A stretch of DNA of 64,000 bases from Agapanthus africanus (Eukaryota > Streptophyta > Magnoliopsida > Asparagales > Amaryllidaceae): contig JASDDO010000001.1 of the NCBI GenBank assembly GCA_030015575.1, forward strand, positions 516,517,772 to 516,581,771, given 5' to 3'. Below are positions 1 to 10,902 of the stretch, in pieces. Under the pieces are notes generated by a model. That model was not told the DNA's origin, did no database searches, and was given only the letters and a program-made list of their open reading frames with translations. How positions within the stretch are numbered: the first letter of the stretch is position 1; every line of letters begins with the position of its first letter. A program made the position numbers and the translations under genes.

Positions 1-350
1 GCGCTTTGGGCGCTAGCGCTCTGAGCGCAAGAGCGCTAGCGCACTGAGCACTGGCGCGCCACGTGTTAGCACGTGGACGGTCGGGCGCTAGCGCCCAAAG
101 CGCTAGCGCTCTGAGCACAAGAATGCTAGCACACTGAGCACTAGCGCGCCACGTGTCAGCACGTGGGCGCTCGGGCACTAGCGCTTTGGACGCTAGCGCG
201 CCATGTGTCAGCACGTGAGTGCTCGGGCGCAAGCGCTCTGGGCGCAAGCGCTCTGAGCGTAAGCGCGCTAGCGTGCCACGTGTCAGCACGTGGGCACTCG
301 GGCGCTAGAGCGCTAGCGCACCATGTGTCAGCACGTGGGCGCTCGAGCAG
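1..350. repeat. GC-rich array of CACGTG hairpins
   Basis: An irregular tandem array built on AGCGCTAGCGC-like palindromes and a hairpin of the form CCACGTG-TCAG-CACGTGG. Copies of the hairpin lie at about 59-76, 149-166, 201-218, 276-293 and 321-338, so spacing is 45-90 bp. Some arms read CCATGTG, which breaks strict symmetry. Similar CACGTG hairpin arrays recur in the Tat-like LTR modules further on, so this is probably the edge of a related LTR. Open frames here on both strands come from the repeat composition and are not genes. Confidence 0.85.
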
Positions 351-406
351 CAAAAGGGACTTGGTCCCTGCAATGGGAGTTGTACTCCCAGAAAGGAGCA
401 CTTATT

Positions 407-446
<40 letters not shown>

Positions 447-1146
447 GAGTTAAACTCCTAAGTTGTTTTGAAGCTGATGAAGGGCTTCTCCCCTTGAGCC
501 CTAGTTTTTCCCCAAAGTGGGGTTTCTGGAGATGGGTCTCCTTCTTCTTCCTTTATTGAACGGATCTTGAAAATCAAGAGATGTGAGATCTAAAAAAATC
601 TCTCCTTTCTGAGATCTGATGGTAGATCTGAGTTCCCCTTTGTGGATTTTGTGGTGAAAAACTATTTAGTTTTGGAAAAAGAAAGAGTAAAACTCTTAAT
701 TTAATTCAAAAGAAATGAGAAGGTTTAGAACCTTGGAGAAGGAGCAGGAGGCACAAAGAACCATATTTTGGGGGGGGGGGATGAAAAATTGTATATTAGA
801 TATTTTCATCATGTTGCCTTTTATAGGCTTACATGTTTACATATAGCCCCTTGAGCTTTGCAAAATGGCATTTTGCCCATCCCATGGCTCATATGCCATT
901 TCTTTTTGCACATAAGCCATGGGCTTACAAGAAATTGGCTTTATGCCCATTTTGCATACATTCATGCACAAAAATTACATCAAAATTATTTGTTACATGA
1001 TTTTTTTATTTTGGTATGGCGGAAGGCCGGACGCTTCGTGTTCGTGCTCGACCTGGGCATTGGCCCACTTGCTTGGGCTTGGGCCCACCTGGTTTTGAGT
1101 TGACCTTGACTTTGACTTGGTCAACCGGGGTGCAAATTTTGACTTC
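351..1146. other. Non-coding palindrome-rich sequence, probably LTR-derived
   Basis: No gene seen. The stretch continues the style of the array: short palindromes with small centres follow one another, for example TGGGAGT-TGT-ACTCCCA near 375-391, GGAGTT-A-AACTCC near 447-459, TCTTGA-AAA-TCAAGA near 566-580 and AAGAGT-AAA-ACTCTT near 685-699. There is an 11-base G run at 770-780. From about 830 the sequence becomes rich in GGCAT/GCCCAT and TTGACTTGG motifs and ends where the truncated Tekay pol begins. I infer a degraded LTR joined to that pol by a deletion. Confidence 0.5.
413..443. repeat. (TA)n microsatellite
   Basis: An uninterrupted run of alternating T and A about 31 bases long, just after the CACGTG array. 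Confidence 0.95.
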
Positions 1147-3968
1147 AACACCAGGATTACCGCCCGATCGCGATATTGAATTTTGCATTGACTTGATTCC
1201 GGGTGCGGGGCCTATTTCTATACCACCCTATCGGATGGCCCCGACGGAGTTGAAGGAACTCAAAACCAGTTGCAAGAGTTGTTAGATAGAGAACTTGTTC
1301 ATCCCAGTGTATCGCCGTGGGGAGCTCCTGTCTTATTTGTAAAGAAGAAGGACGGTAGTATGAGACTGTGCATCGACTACCGACAGCTGAATCGCGTTAC
1401 TGTGCGAAATAGGTATCCTCTATCTCGTATCGATGACTTGTTCGATCAGTTGCAGGGAGCTGGTTACTTCTCGAAGATTGATTTGCAGTCAGGGTATCAC
1501 CAGTTGAGGGTTTGGAAAGATGATATTCCGAAGACTGCTTTTCGTACACGATATGGGCACTATGAGTTTCTGGTGATGCCGTTCGGACTCACCAACGCCC
1601 CAGCAGCTTTTATGGATATGATGAACCGTATCTTCAGGCCCTTCCTTAATCAGTTTATTATAGTATTCATTAATGATATTCTCATTTATTCCCGGAGCAG
1701 AGAGGAGCACGAGCTGCATTTACGTATCACGTTGCAGACCTTGAAGGAGCATCAGCTATTCGCTAAGTACTCTAAGTGTGCTTTCTGGATGGATAGTGTA
1801 GATTTCTTGGGTCACGTAGTTACAAGAGATGGGATACGTATGGACCCAAAGAAGATAGAAGCGGTACAGCACTGGCCCAGACCTGTGTCAGTTATAGAGG
1901 TTCGAAGTTTCTTGGGGCTAGCCGGTTATTACAGATGTTTTGTGCAGGATTTTTCTCGGATCGCTGCACCGTTGACCGGATTGACTAGGAAGGAAGTTCC
2001 ATTTCTTTAGACAGATGCGTGTGAGCAGAGTTTCCAGCAGTTGTCTTATCTTTACCTTCCGGGTCAGGTGGTTTTGTTGTGTATTGTGATGCATCTCAAG
2101 TGGGTTTAAGCTGTGTATGGATACATCACGGCAGGGTTGTAGCTTATGCTTCTCGACAGTTGAAGAGGCACGAGCAGAACTACCCCACTCATGATTTGGA
2201 GATGGCTGCTGTTGTTTTTGCACTGAAGATTTGGAGACATTACTTGTATGGAGAGTCGTGCCAAATTTTCACAGATCATAAGAGCTTAAAGTATATTTTT
2301 CAGCAGAGAGATCTGAACCTAAGGTAGCGTAGATGGATGGAACTTGTGAAAGATTACGATTGTGAGATCTTGTATCATCCAAGCAAGGCGAATGTTGTAG
2401 CAGATGCTTTGAGTCGGAGGCCAGGAGGTAGCTTATCTCATTTGCGCACCTTGCAGAGACAGTCTTCTACAGACTGGCAGATTTTATGTGGTAGCCGTAT
2501 ACAGTTTGAGTTCACATAGACATGATGACAGTTAGCACATGTTCGCACCCGTCCTCAGTTATTGGATCGTATTCGAGAGACACAGGTCGCAGATGCTCAT
2601 ATGACGGAGATCATGGATCAGGTTAGGCAGGGCAGAGAGTCGTAGTTCGTGATAGATGACCGTGAAGTATTACGTTTTGGGACTCGTCTTTATGTGCCAG
2701 ATTCTGATGGATTGAGATGTGAGATCTTAGAGGAAGCCCATCGATCAGCGTATAGTATTCATCCTGGTTCCACCAAGATGTATCATGACTTGAGGGATGT
2801 TTATTGGTGGGAAGGAATGAAGAGGGACATTGCGGAGTTTGTTTCGAGATGCTTGACTTGTCAGTAAGTCAAGGCCGAGCACCAGAGGCCGGCAGGAGAG
2901 TTACAGCCCTTGCCCATTCCGGAGTGGAAATGGGAACAGATTTCCATGGATTTCGTTGTGGGTCTACCCAGAACTAGCAGAGGGTATGATTTCATTTGGG
3001 TGATTGTAGATAGATTGACAAAGGCAGCTCACTTTCTTCCGGTGAAGACGACGTATGGGTTTGCACAGTATGCTCAGATTTATATCGATGAGATTGTATG
3101 ATTACATGGAGTTCCGACGTGCATAGTTTCAGATAGGGGTACCCAGTTTACGAGCAGGCTATGGCAGAAACTTCAAGAAGCTCTTGGTACACGACTGAAT
3201 TTTAGTACAGCTTTTCACCCACAGACGGATGGTCAGTCAGAGCAGACCATTCAGACATTAGAGGATATGCTTCGAGCTTGCAACCTTGATTTCGGTGGTA
3301 GTTGGGATCGTCACCTACCTTTGATAGAATTTTCGTACAATAATAGTTTTCAGGAGACGATCCAAATGGCACCCTTTGAAGCTTTATATGGGAGGAAATG
3401 TCGATCGCCCGTTTGCTGGATGAAACTGAGCGAGAGTAGCATTTTGGGGCCCCAGATAGTACAGGAGACTACGAAAAAGTTTCAGCTAATACGAGACAGA
3501 ATGAGAGTGGCCCAGTGTAGACAGAAATCATATGCAGATCGACGATGTCGTAGACTTGAGTTTGATGTGGGAGATCATGTGTTCCTTCGTTTGTCTCCGA
3601 TAAAAGGTGTGATACGTTTCGGGAAAAAGGGGAAGCTCAGCCCCAGATATGTCGGACCTTACGAAATTCTGGAGAGAGTGGGTGTTGTAGCTTATCATTT
3701 AGCACTTCCACCGAGTTATCCCGATGTGCATCCGGTGTTTCACGTATCGATACTTCGCAAGTATCTTCACGATCCTTCTTACACAATCCAGCATCAAACC
3801 TTACAGGTTGAGCCGGATTTATCCTACACAGTACAGCCAGTCGCTATTCTAGACAGGCAGGCAAAGAAACTGAGATCGAGGGTACTTCCATCGGTAAAGG
3901 TTCTTTGGTAAGGAAAGAATCGCGAGGAGATCACTTGGGAGACCGAGGATGCGATACTAAAGTAATTT
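1147..3968 (+). pseudogene. Tekay-like pol (RT-RNase H-integrase-chromodomain), decayed
   Basis: The RT block is open at 1270-2010, preceded in another frame by the usual pre-RT linker ([11 protein letters not shown]). RT motifs are clear ([34 protein letters not shown]), but the catalytic FIDD motif reads FIND: codon 1672-1674 is AAT, so the first Asp is Asn. A frameshift near 2040 leads to RNase H ([20 protein letters not shown]), the integrase zinc finger and core ([28 protein letters not shown]) and a chromodomain-like tail ([12 protein letters not shown]). In the later frame there are stops at 2325, 2517, 2643, 2865, 3099 and 3909. Several fall where the family normally has Gln or Arg, which fits C-to-T decay. 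It cannot make an active enzyme. Lineage is by motif recognition only. Confidence 0.9.
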
Positions 3969-4023
3969 CCATATCTTTTTGAAGGTAAGTCTAGTTAAGT
4001 TTAAATTCGGGGACCGAATTTTC

Positions 4024-4037
4024 TTAAGGGGGAATAT
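4024..4037 (+). other. Polypurine tract of Tekay-1
   Basis: TTAAGGGGGAATAT lies directly before the LTR start TGTAACA. This is the plus-strand priming site expected at this position. The second Tekay-like element has the same core (TTAAGGGGGAAGAT) before its 3' LTR. Confidence 0.85.
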
Positions 4038-6838
4038 TGTAACATTCTGAAAATTTAGAAATAAATAAAATTAATTAATTAAATAATAAAATGTTAAATT
4101 AAAAAGTTATTAAAACTAAATAAGACCTTTTCATAAGTAGTATGTAAAACAAATTAAATTAAAATTTAATATGTAACATAAATAAATTATAAGGGTTTTA
4201 TTGTGAAATTTAGCTTCATTTTAATTAAAATGGTGTTATATAATAATGTAGGTAGTGGGGGGTTTTTATGTAAAGTTTAGGAATTTGTGCAAATGGGAAT
4301 TGATTAAGGGTGTAAGTGAAAAAGAGGTAAATTAAGTTTTAGATTCAGAATTTTAATCACAAGATAAATATATGGAAATGAAAATGCATGACACATCCTT
4401 CTTGCATGCACACACACACACAACACCTCCTCCTTACATGAGGATAGCACGCTTTGGTCTTTGACTCCTCCTCCTACACCTCACCCTTCCCTTTTCTCAT
4501 ATATATATTATGTTCAGATCAGTAGCTAATTTAAAATCTGAAAAAAATCTAAAAGAAAGAAAAAGAAAACCAAAACAAAACAAAAAAGAACAAGAGAAAG
4601 GAGAAGAAGAACTAAGCTAAGGGTTCACCATCAAGCTAGGACTAGGAGCTTGTGCATATTGGAAGGAGTTCTTCCAGCAATTCCTTGTAGGTAAAATCTT
4701 GGATCACTGTAGGATTTAGTTCTGTAATTAGTTTAAATTAGAAATCCAATGTCTATAATATCGTATTTTTAAGCAAAACTGAACTCTGTAATAATCTGCT
4801 ATTAGTCAGGATAAAATCAACTTAACCAAACAATGCCTAAATATTGTATGTTAGACCTAGAACAAACCCTAAAAGCACGAACCAAGGGGCTCGGATTTGG
4901 GCCGGCGACCTATAGGCGAATTCCGGCGTCGCCGGATTTATGGTAGACTTTGGGGTTTTGGGTTTTTGGATAGATCTCTGTATCATTGTTAGGATATTTT
5001 GGTATTGTTTAAAATAGTTAATTTAACTGTATATGGAATATGGGGACTAATATCATAAAAGTGATCAAAGTTTTTAAATACGACACGGTAAAATCGTAAC
5101 GCGTTCTGTTTTCTGTTACGAAACAGCGTTGGGTTAAATTTAAGTAAAGATAAGTGTTAGACGTTTGCAATAGTCGTACGTAGTATAATTAGTACGTACA
5201 ACTTGTGTTTTCGTGGTTTTACCGTATCGGAATGTAGCCGTTTTCTTATACAAGTTAATTCAATGTTAGATTTAAGTGCGGGAACTTCGGAGGCCGCAAG
5301 GAAAGGAAAAAGATTGGTGATTTTCTGAGTAGTTACGACGTATTCCGGTGAGTAGACTAAACATCTACCGGGGGATTGTGTAAAGATGGCGTGATACGCC
5401 CGTATTTTGTTAACTTGAAAGATTTGACTTTATATGCGAAGTAAATAATATGCATTCATATATATATATACCTATGCATCACTATGTTAGTAGTTGTTAG
5501 AACACTGTATAATTATCGACGAGTTATGCCATACATACACATATTTATATGTTACACTACACCTCGTCGATATTAACATGTTATTTTTACACTTAGTAAT
5601 TATCCTGTTAAATATGATTCTATCATACCTTAAACATCATTAACGGTAGCACTTTGCATAAATGACATCATGTTTCGTATTTAAATGTTCGGAGTTGATA
5701 TAAGAGAAAATTGTATTATTGAGGATTTATGGTTTTGATTTTTCCTATACTATGGCATAAATTCGGTGATTCTTCAAATTGATATGAGATGTCCACCATG
5801 ATATGTCGTTTTTATAATTTGGTTTTATTCCGGACTGAGTCGGTGGATATACGGTTACGGATTTACAGTTTTATCCAGACTGAGTCGGTGGGGATACAGT
5901 TAAATACATGGTGGACCCGGTCGAGACCGAGGGGCAGGATAGCCGCATTTGAGGCGGGGGAGCCTAGCGAGGATACTCGATACCGGAGATAGTTATGAAA
6001 CACGGCGGATATCTAGATGATACTGACCGATGTTATTGATTACAGGATCGTTCGAGGATGATGCCTGAGGGAAACGGAAGATTTGTGTCGATGATGGACA
6101 AGGAAAGATGAACTTTATTTGGAAACAAATGATGATGATTTCAGTTGTTGTTTTATGTGATTAGTATTACAAATTCGTGATTTTCACATGCTATCATGCA
6201 TCATACTTATCCTCATCGCATAGTTGTCATATTTACATTATCAGTCGTTATATGTTAGTCTTATTCACTGAGTTGGCAACTCACCCCCATTGTGCCACAG
6301 TTCCTTGCAGGAGTGGAGTGGACGGTTAGTAGCAGTGCAGATCCACTTTTCAGCTTTTATCGCATTTTTTGATAGGTGGGTTACATATGTAGTAATCTTC
6401 TCTTTTGGTATTGTATATGAATCTAGAATATCTCCATCAGACCCTGTATTTTGACTTAGAACAAGAGTGGTGGTTGTATGTATATTATTTGACTGATGAG
6501 ATCGCTTAGTTATGTTAAATGGTATTTCTTTTACTTATATCTGAGATTCTTTTGATGTCATATAAGTTGTATACATATTTCCGCTGTTAACATTGTTGAT
6601 CCCAACTAGGTATGTAACCAAACTTAATACTTTATAATCGTTTTATTATAAATTCAATAGGAAGTTACTGTAAAGATCTAAATTACTTAAAAATGTGATT
6701 TTTACTTAAAAATTAAATTTTCATTAATTTCCGCAAAAGGGGTTTTGATCTTGGTCTTTGGCTTACTCGGGTTATGTAAATATCTTGGGATACTATGCAA
6801 TCTAAGTGCCGGTCACATCCAAACTTTGGGTCGTGACA
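4038..6838 (+). repeat. 3' LTR of Tekay-1 (2801 bp)
   Basis: Starts TGTAACATTC after the polypurine tract and ends GGGTCGTGACA. Very AT-rich at the start, with CA-rich and pyrimidine-rich tracts near 4410-4500 and a TATATATAT run near 4500-4508. A GC-rich patch at about 4895-4945 contains GGCGAATTCCGGCG-type palindromes. GGTGAGTAGACTAAACATCTACC near 5347 and CACTGAGTTGGCAACTC...GCCACAG near 6267-6300 are also present in the other Tekay-like LTRs here, although most of the sequence is not obviously alike. No coding potential is apparent; the 67-aa frame at 5789 is not supported. Confidence 0.85.
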
Positions 6839-6911
6839 AAAAGCATATAGGCGTTGAAAACACATAACTAAGGGCCAAACAGGACTCACGTGTAAAACAC
6901 GTGAGCGCTCA
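6839..6911 (+). repeat. Fragment of Tat-like LTR CACGTG array
   Basis: This stretch, from AAAGCATATAGGCGTTG to CTCATATGCAAAG, is nearly the same as 8214-8295 inside the Tat-like LTR module. It touches the Tekay-1 LTR end on the left and a Tat pol frame on the right. An LTR piece directly fused to mid-pol sequence marks a rearrangement junction near 6911. Confidence 0.75.
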
Positions 6912-8020
6912 TATGCAAAGAAGGTGGCCACGCTAATGGACGTGCTTATGCAGTATAAAGACCGCTTCGCGTTGAACTATTCCAAGATGCTGGGACTAGA
7001 TCCAGAAATAGCTGTGCATAAACTGGCGGTATCACCGAACGTCAAGCCATTCAAACAGGCGCCAAGAAGAATGCGACTCGAACTCAAGATGAGCATCAAT
7101 GCCGAAGTCAAGAACTACTCAACTCTGGCTTCATCCAAGAAGTTCAATATCCTAACTGGATCGCCAACATTGTCCCAGTGATGAAGAAAAATAGGACAGT
7201 ACGCATCTGCGTGGACTTTCGGGATCTCAACAAAGCTTGTCCGAAGGATGACTTCCCCGTACCAGTTACCGTGCTGATGATAGATAACACGTCCACTCAT
7301 GAAGCCTTCTCCTTCATGTTTGGATATTCAAGATACAACCAAATAAAAATGCATCCTGAAAACCAAAAGCACACCGCCTTCCGGACTCCGCTGGGCATAT
7401 TTTGCTATAAAGTGATGCCCTTCGGTCTGAAGAACGCTGGAGCTACATACTAGAGGGGCATGATGAAGATCTTCGATGACCTCATATATGAGATTGTCGA
7501 ATGTTATATCGACGACCTCGTGGTGAAAAGCAAATCGTACGAGAAGCACTGGGAGCATTTGAGAATAGTGTTCCAGCGTCTTTGGAAATATAATCTGAAG
7601 ATGAAACCTCTGAAATGCGCGTTTAGAGTCTCCTCAGGTAAATTCCTAGGATTCATCGTACGACACCGAAGCATCGAAATAGACCCATCAAAGATCAAGG
7701 CGATTATGGAAATGCCCTCACCAAGAACTCTCAAACAACTGCGGTCTCGCCAAGGAAAGCTTGCGTATATCCGACGGTTATTCGCTAACCTCTCTGGCAA
7801 ATGCCGCCCCTACAGCCATCTAATGAAGAAGGGGACCCCGTTCATTTGTGATCGTAAATGCCAAAATGCACTGGACGAAATCAAACAATATCTGCAGAAC
7901 CCACCAGTACTGACCGCTCTGATCAAGGGAAAGCCCCTCATCCTGTACACAACAGCCCTTGCAGGTTCTTTAAGTGCGCTATGGGCACGGATGAAAACCC
8001 AAAAGGGCAACCAAAAATAA
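6912..8020 (+). pseudogene. Tat-like Ty3/gypsy pol fragment (RT and start of RNase H)
   Basis: Three frames cover one RT: 6924-7181 (pre-RT motif GLDPEIAVHKLAV), 7178-7453 (ICVDFRDLNKACPKDDFP, FRTPLGIFCYKVMPFGLKNAGATY) and 7460-8020. The catalytic YIDD is intact at 7505-7516, followed by VVKSK and the thumb region (SGKFLGFIVRHRSIEIDPSK). The first two frames are split by a small indel near 7115. The next break is TAG at 7451-7453, where related elements have Gln in TYQR, so one C-to-T change explains it. RNase H stops after its first strand (KPLILYTTA), and integrase is absent. Downstream sequence switches abruptly at GGGCAAC (about 8008-8014) to an LTR-leader block. I infer the Tat lineage from these motifs. 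Confidence 0.85.
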
Positions 8021-8170
8021 AACAAACATATACGACACGAAGTGAACTTCTGGAATAGGAGAAAGTGGTTACCGCAATGCGGTAACTTAATTAACTCCAG
8101 GGGCTTGCGCATGCAGGGAAGAGCGTCCCCACAATCAAAAAGGGAGAGAAGAAAGAGGAAAAGAATTCAC
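8021..8170 (+). other. Tat-like leader block followed by a polypurine tract
   Basis: No gene. 8015-8140 is nearly identical to 10563-10700 and, inverted, to about 22000-22125 and 24050-24180. It includes GGTAACTTAATTAACT and a GCAGGGGCTTGCG...GCAGG palindrome. It is followed by a purine-rich run (about 8138-8167) that suits a polypurine tract, and then by TGTTGGACATCACG at 8171. Having a 5' leader-type block next to a polypurine tract suggests an internally deleted element. Confidence 0.55.
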
Positions 8171-8479
8171 TGTTGGACATCACGTGTTAAACATGTGAGC
8201 ACTTATATGCAAAGCATATAGGCGTTGAAAACACATAACTAAGGGCCAAACAGGCCTTACGTGTAAAACACATGAGAGCTCATATGCAAAGCATATGAGC
8301 GCTGAACATAAATAACCAATGACCAAACAGGCTTCACGTGTTAAATACATGAGCTCTCATATGCTCGTATGAGCGCTGAAAATAAACAGGCTAAAACCCA
8401 CACTGAGGGTCACGTGTTAAACACGTGAGTTCTCTTGCCACTCACAAAGCATGTGAGCACCCCAATTTAAAATACTCCT

Positions 8480-9010
8480 ATCAAATTCTACAATTAAATT
8501 CTATTTGGGAAATATTTTCCTGATCTTTCTCAAACTAGAAAGATCTTCTCTGTTAAACAGAGGACCCTTGGATCAAAGATCCAGCGGTGATCATATGATT
8601 GATAAAATTCTATCATAGAAAAATATTTTCCTAATCTTGTTACACTAACAAGATATTCATTTAACAGAATTAAATTCAATATTCCTAATCTTGTTAAACT
8701 AACAAGATATTCACATGACAAGAATAAAATTCTATGTTAGAATAAAATTCTAATCTTGTTAAACTAACAAAATATCCATATTAAGAAAATATAATTCTGA
8801 TCTTGTTAAACTAAAAAGATATGATAGAATAAAATTCTAATCTTGTTAAAACTAACAAGATATTCATAATCTTGTTAAACAAACAAGAAATCTTTTCTGT
8901 TAAAAAGGGAGCCTTTGGATTAAAAATCCAACGGTGAATAAAATTCATCGATTGATCTAAAAAGATCATGGAATCAATCATGATCTCTCAATGAGAGATT
9001 TTCTCAAAAA
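8480..9010 (+). repeat. Palindrome chain with AAA-type centres (U3-like)
   Basis: Consecutive short inverted repeats, each with a small A-rich centre. A 21-bp unit with arms ATCTTGTTA and TAACAAGAT around AAC lies at 8688-8708 and recurs, partly decayed, near 8634, 8751, 8799, 8838 and 8868. Others include GGAAATATTTTCC near 8509, TTGGATCAAAGATCCA near 8568 and TAGAATAAAATTCTA near 8738 and 8825. The segment ends in ATCTCTCAATGAGAGAT just before the TATA box. Inverted counterparts with TTT centres are at 20340-20880 and 23480-23860. Confidence 0.8.
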
Positions 9011-9029
9011 ATTAATTTTTTCCCTTCTC

Positions 9030-9040
9030 CTATAAATAGG
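9030..9040 (+). promoter_or_regulatory. Predicted TATA box of Tat-like LTR module
   Basis: CTATAAATAGG, placed between the U3-like palindrome chain and an untranslated leader. The inverted modules have CTATATAAAGG or CTATATAAAAG at the same relative place (20328-20338 and 23468-23478 on the - strand). Function is inferred from position and consensus. Confidence 0.65.
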
Positions 9041-9119
9041 AGCAAGGAGGTTAAATCTAAAAGAAAGGAGACCACCCCATAAGCTTCTAAAAAAATATAC
9101 AGAAGCCTCCCAAAAGTTC

Positions 9120-9760
9120 CCACAAAAGAAAAGAGAATTTAATTCTCAAACCAAGAGTTTAACTCTTCTCAAAGAACTTAGTTCTTTCAATGGATCTGAG
9201 ATCTGCAAGACAAATCTTCCACAAGTTGAGAATTTAATTCTCATCGGGAAGATCTTGTTCTTGAGAATCAAAGATTCATGGAAGAACGAATTTGAAAAGG
9301 AACAAGATGGAGTTCAAATCAAGAACTTAGTTTCTTCAAATCAAGAACATAATTCTTTAAAGAACCCGATTCAAGATCCTCAAAATAATGATCTTAGTGA
9401 TCGTTAATGGTCAAAATACCATTAACAGAGATTTAATCTCTTGGAGAAGAGTTCAAATCAAGAACTTAGTTTCTTCAAATCAAAAACTTAGTTCTTTAAA
9501 GAACTCGATTCAAGACCCTCAAAATAATGATCTTGGTGATCGTTAATGGTCAAAACACCATTAGCAAAGATTTAAGCTCTCGGAGAAGATGGAGTTCAAA
9601 TCAAGAACTTAGTTTCTTCAAATATAGAACTTAGTTATTTAAAGAACCCGATTCAAGATCCTCAAAATAATGATCTTGGTGATCGATAATGGTCAAAATA
9701 CCATTAACAGAGATTTAAGTTCTCTAAAAACATCAACAGAGATTTAATCTCCAAAAGAAC
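9120..9760 (+). repeat. Palindrome chain downstream of the TATA box (U5-like)
   Basis: Three different perfect odd palindromes follow one another: GAGAATT-T-AATTCTC (9133-9147), AAGAGTT-T-AACTCTT (9153-9167) and AAAGAACT-T-AGTTCTTT (9171-9187). They are followed by about three roughly 120-bp repeats that each hold GTTAATGGTCAAAATACCATTAAC-type inverted repeats. The same units appear inverted at 11320-11760, 22990-23400 and 38100-38700. Confidence 0.8.
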
Positions 9761-10260
9761 TCAGCGCTTCACGTGAAAGCACGTGAGCGCTCAAGGCCAA
9801 GTTGTATAGCGCCTGACGTGAGATACATGTGAGCGCCGAGAAAAGTTAGTGTTTAGCACTATTGGAGCGCCTCACGTAATTCACACATGAGCGCTATATG
9901 CAACTGAGTGTTTAGGACTGCTGAGTGATATAAAAACCCAATCTTAGCCTAAATTGGCTAAGCTTATGTTCATGATATCCAAACTGATATTCATTCATGA
10001 TTGATGATTCTTAGGTCCATCACAGTCTTTTCCCTCAAATACGGGATTTGGTTTAAGGGTACATCTCTTTACGCCTCTGATATATGTCATTGTAATTCCT
10101 CGACGTCTTCAGAAAGGTGGTGGGTCCCGACGACCAACAACTTCTTTCGCTGGTGCACTTCTAAACTGACATACACGCCTCAAATCGGATCGTGCCCCAA
10201 ATTAGGCACACCCCATATCACCATCGTTCACTCCGTCAAGTAACAAATACACATGCACGC

Positions 10261-10902
10261 GAGATGAGCAATAGACCGAAACGTCCTTAAACTAAAGCAA
10301 TAGAGCCCTATTGCTCTTTTGTTGGATCTGAATGATCCTAAAACCTTGTTAAGTGGATCTTAGTATCAAATTGGACTAACGTATCCTTAACAAAAAAAAT
10401 ACAATCGAGCTCTAACTGCTCACAAACATTTAAGTTGATTTTAATCTCAAACTAGATTAACGACCCTTAAACCCAAACCCAAATCTAAGATATACGGATT
10501 TGGACTAATCCACGCCCTACGGGCGGCAACATAAATTAGTCTCCGTATACAATCCATGGGCAACTAAAAATAAAACAAACACACATGACACGAAGTGAAC
10601 TTCTGAAGCAGGAGAAAGTAATTATCGCGATGCGGTAACGTAATTAACTGCAGGGGCTTACGCCTGCAGGGAAGAGCGTTCCCACAATCAAAAACCCCTG
10701 GCAAACGAGGGGGGATCTGACGAATTCTGCTACAACGGCCGCATCTATCCAAACCTCCGATACACGGTGCCATAAATCAACTTGGTATCTTCAGAGAGGT
10801 GGACGGATAAATCCAAATAGCTTCTGCCCCCAAATTCAGGCAAGACGGCCATCCCGGTTCATCTCCGTTTTCGGTGGTAAACAAGCACTAATTTTCTGTG
10901 GC
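10261..10902 (+). other. Tat-like LTR tail and leader block
   Basis: No gene. 10310-10560 matches, inverted, the block at about 22160-22440. 10563-10902 matches, inverted, about 21805-22140 and 23900-24190, including GCAGGGGCTTACGCCTGC and the segment about the size of a primer region. The similarity stops near 10903, where the orientation of the surrounding Tat-like sequence flips. The 80-aa and 69-aa frames here are not supported as genes. Confidence 0.55.

Larger units (their letters stand above)
1147..6838 (+). mobile_element. 5'-truncated Tekay-like Ty3/gypsy chromovirus (Tekay-1)
   Basis: What is left is the end of the protease-RT linker, RT, RNase H, integrase and a chromodomain-like tail, then a polypurine tract and a complete-looking 3' LTR. 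The 5' LTR, primer site, gag and protease are missing; homology starts abruptly near 1147. The LTR starts TGTAACA and ends CGTGACA, like the second Tekay-like family at 42-58 kb, but the body of the LTR is different and shorter. No TSD can be shown because the left end is gone. The 3' flank (6839 on) is Tat-like LTR sequence, so this element probably inserted into that array. Confidence 0.85.
8171..10260 (+). repeat. Tat-like LTR module, + orientation
   Basis: Starts TGTTGGACATCACG after the polypurine tract. The order is: CACGTG-hairpin array (8180-8470), palindrome chain (8480-9010), TATA box (9030-9040), AAGCTTCT leader (about 9080-9110), a second palindrome chain with repeated GATCNNTAATGGTCAAAAT units (9120-9760), a second CACGTG array (9765-9910), and a less repetitive tail to about 10260. 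The 3' end is uncertain because no paired copy with a TSD was found. Inverted relatives lie at 10903-11801 plus 20265-21290, at 22441-23870 and at 37130-38745. The module carries no coding sequence. Confidence 0.65.

Noticed and set aside
1..350. Array resembling a CRISPR (repeat with variable spacing)
   Set aside because: The context is plant retrotransposons, the units are irregular and self-similar, and there are no cas genes. It is a degenerate tandem repeat.
156..453. Overlapping frames of 81 and 96 codons on opposite strands
   Set aside because: They lie inside the CACGTG hairpin array; Ala/Arg/Ser-rich sequence on both strands is a product of the repeat.
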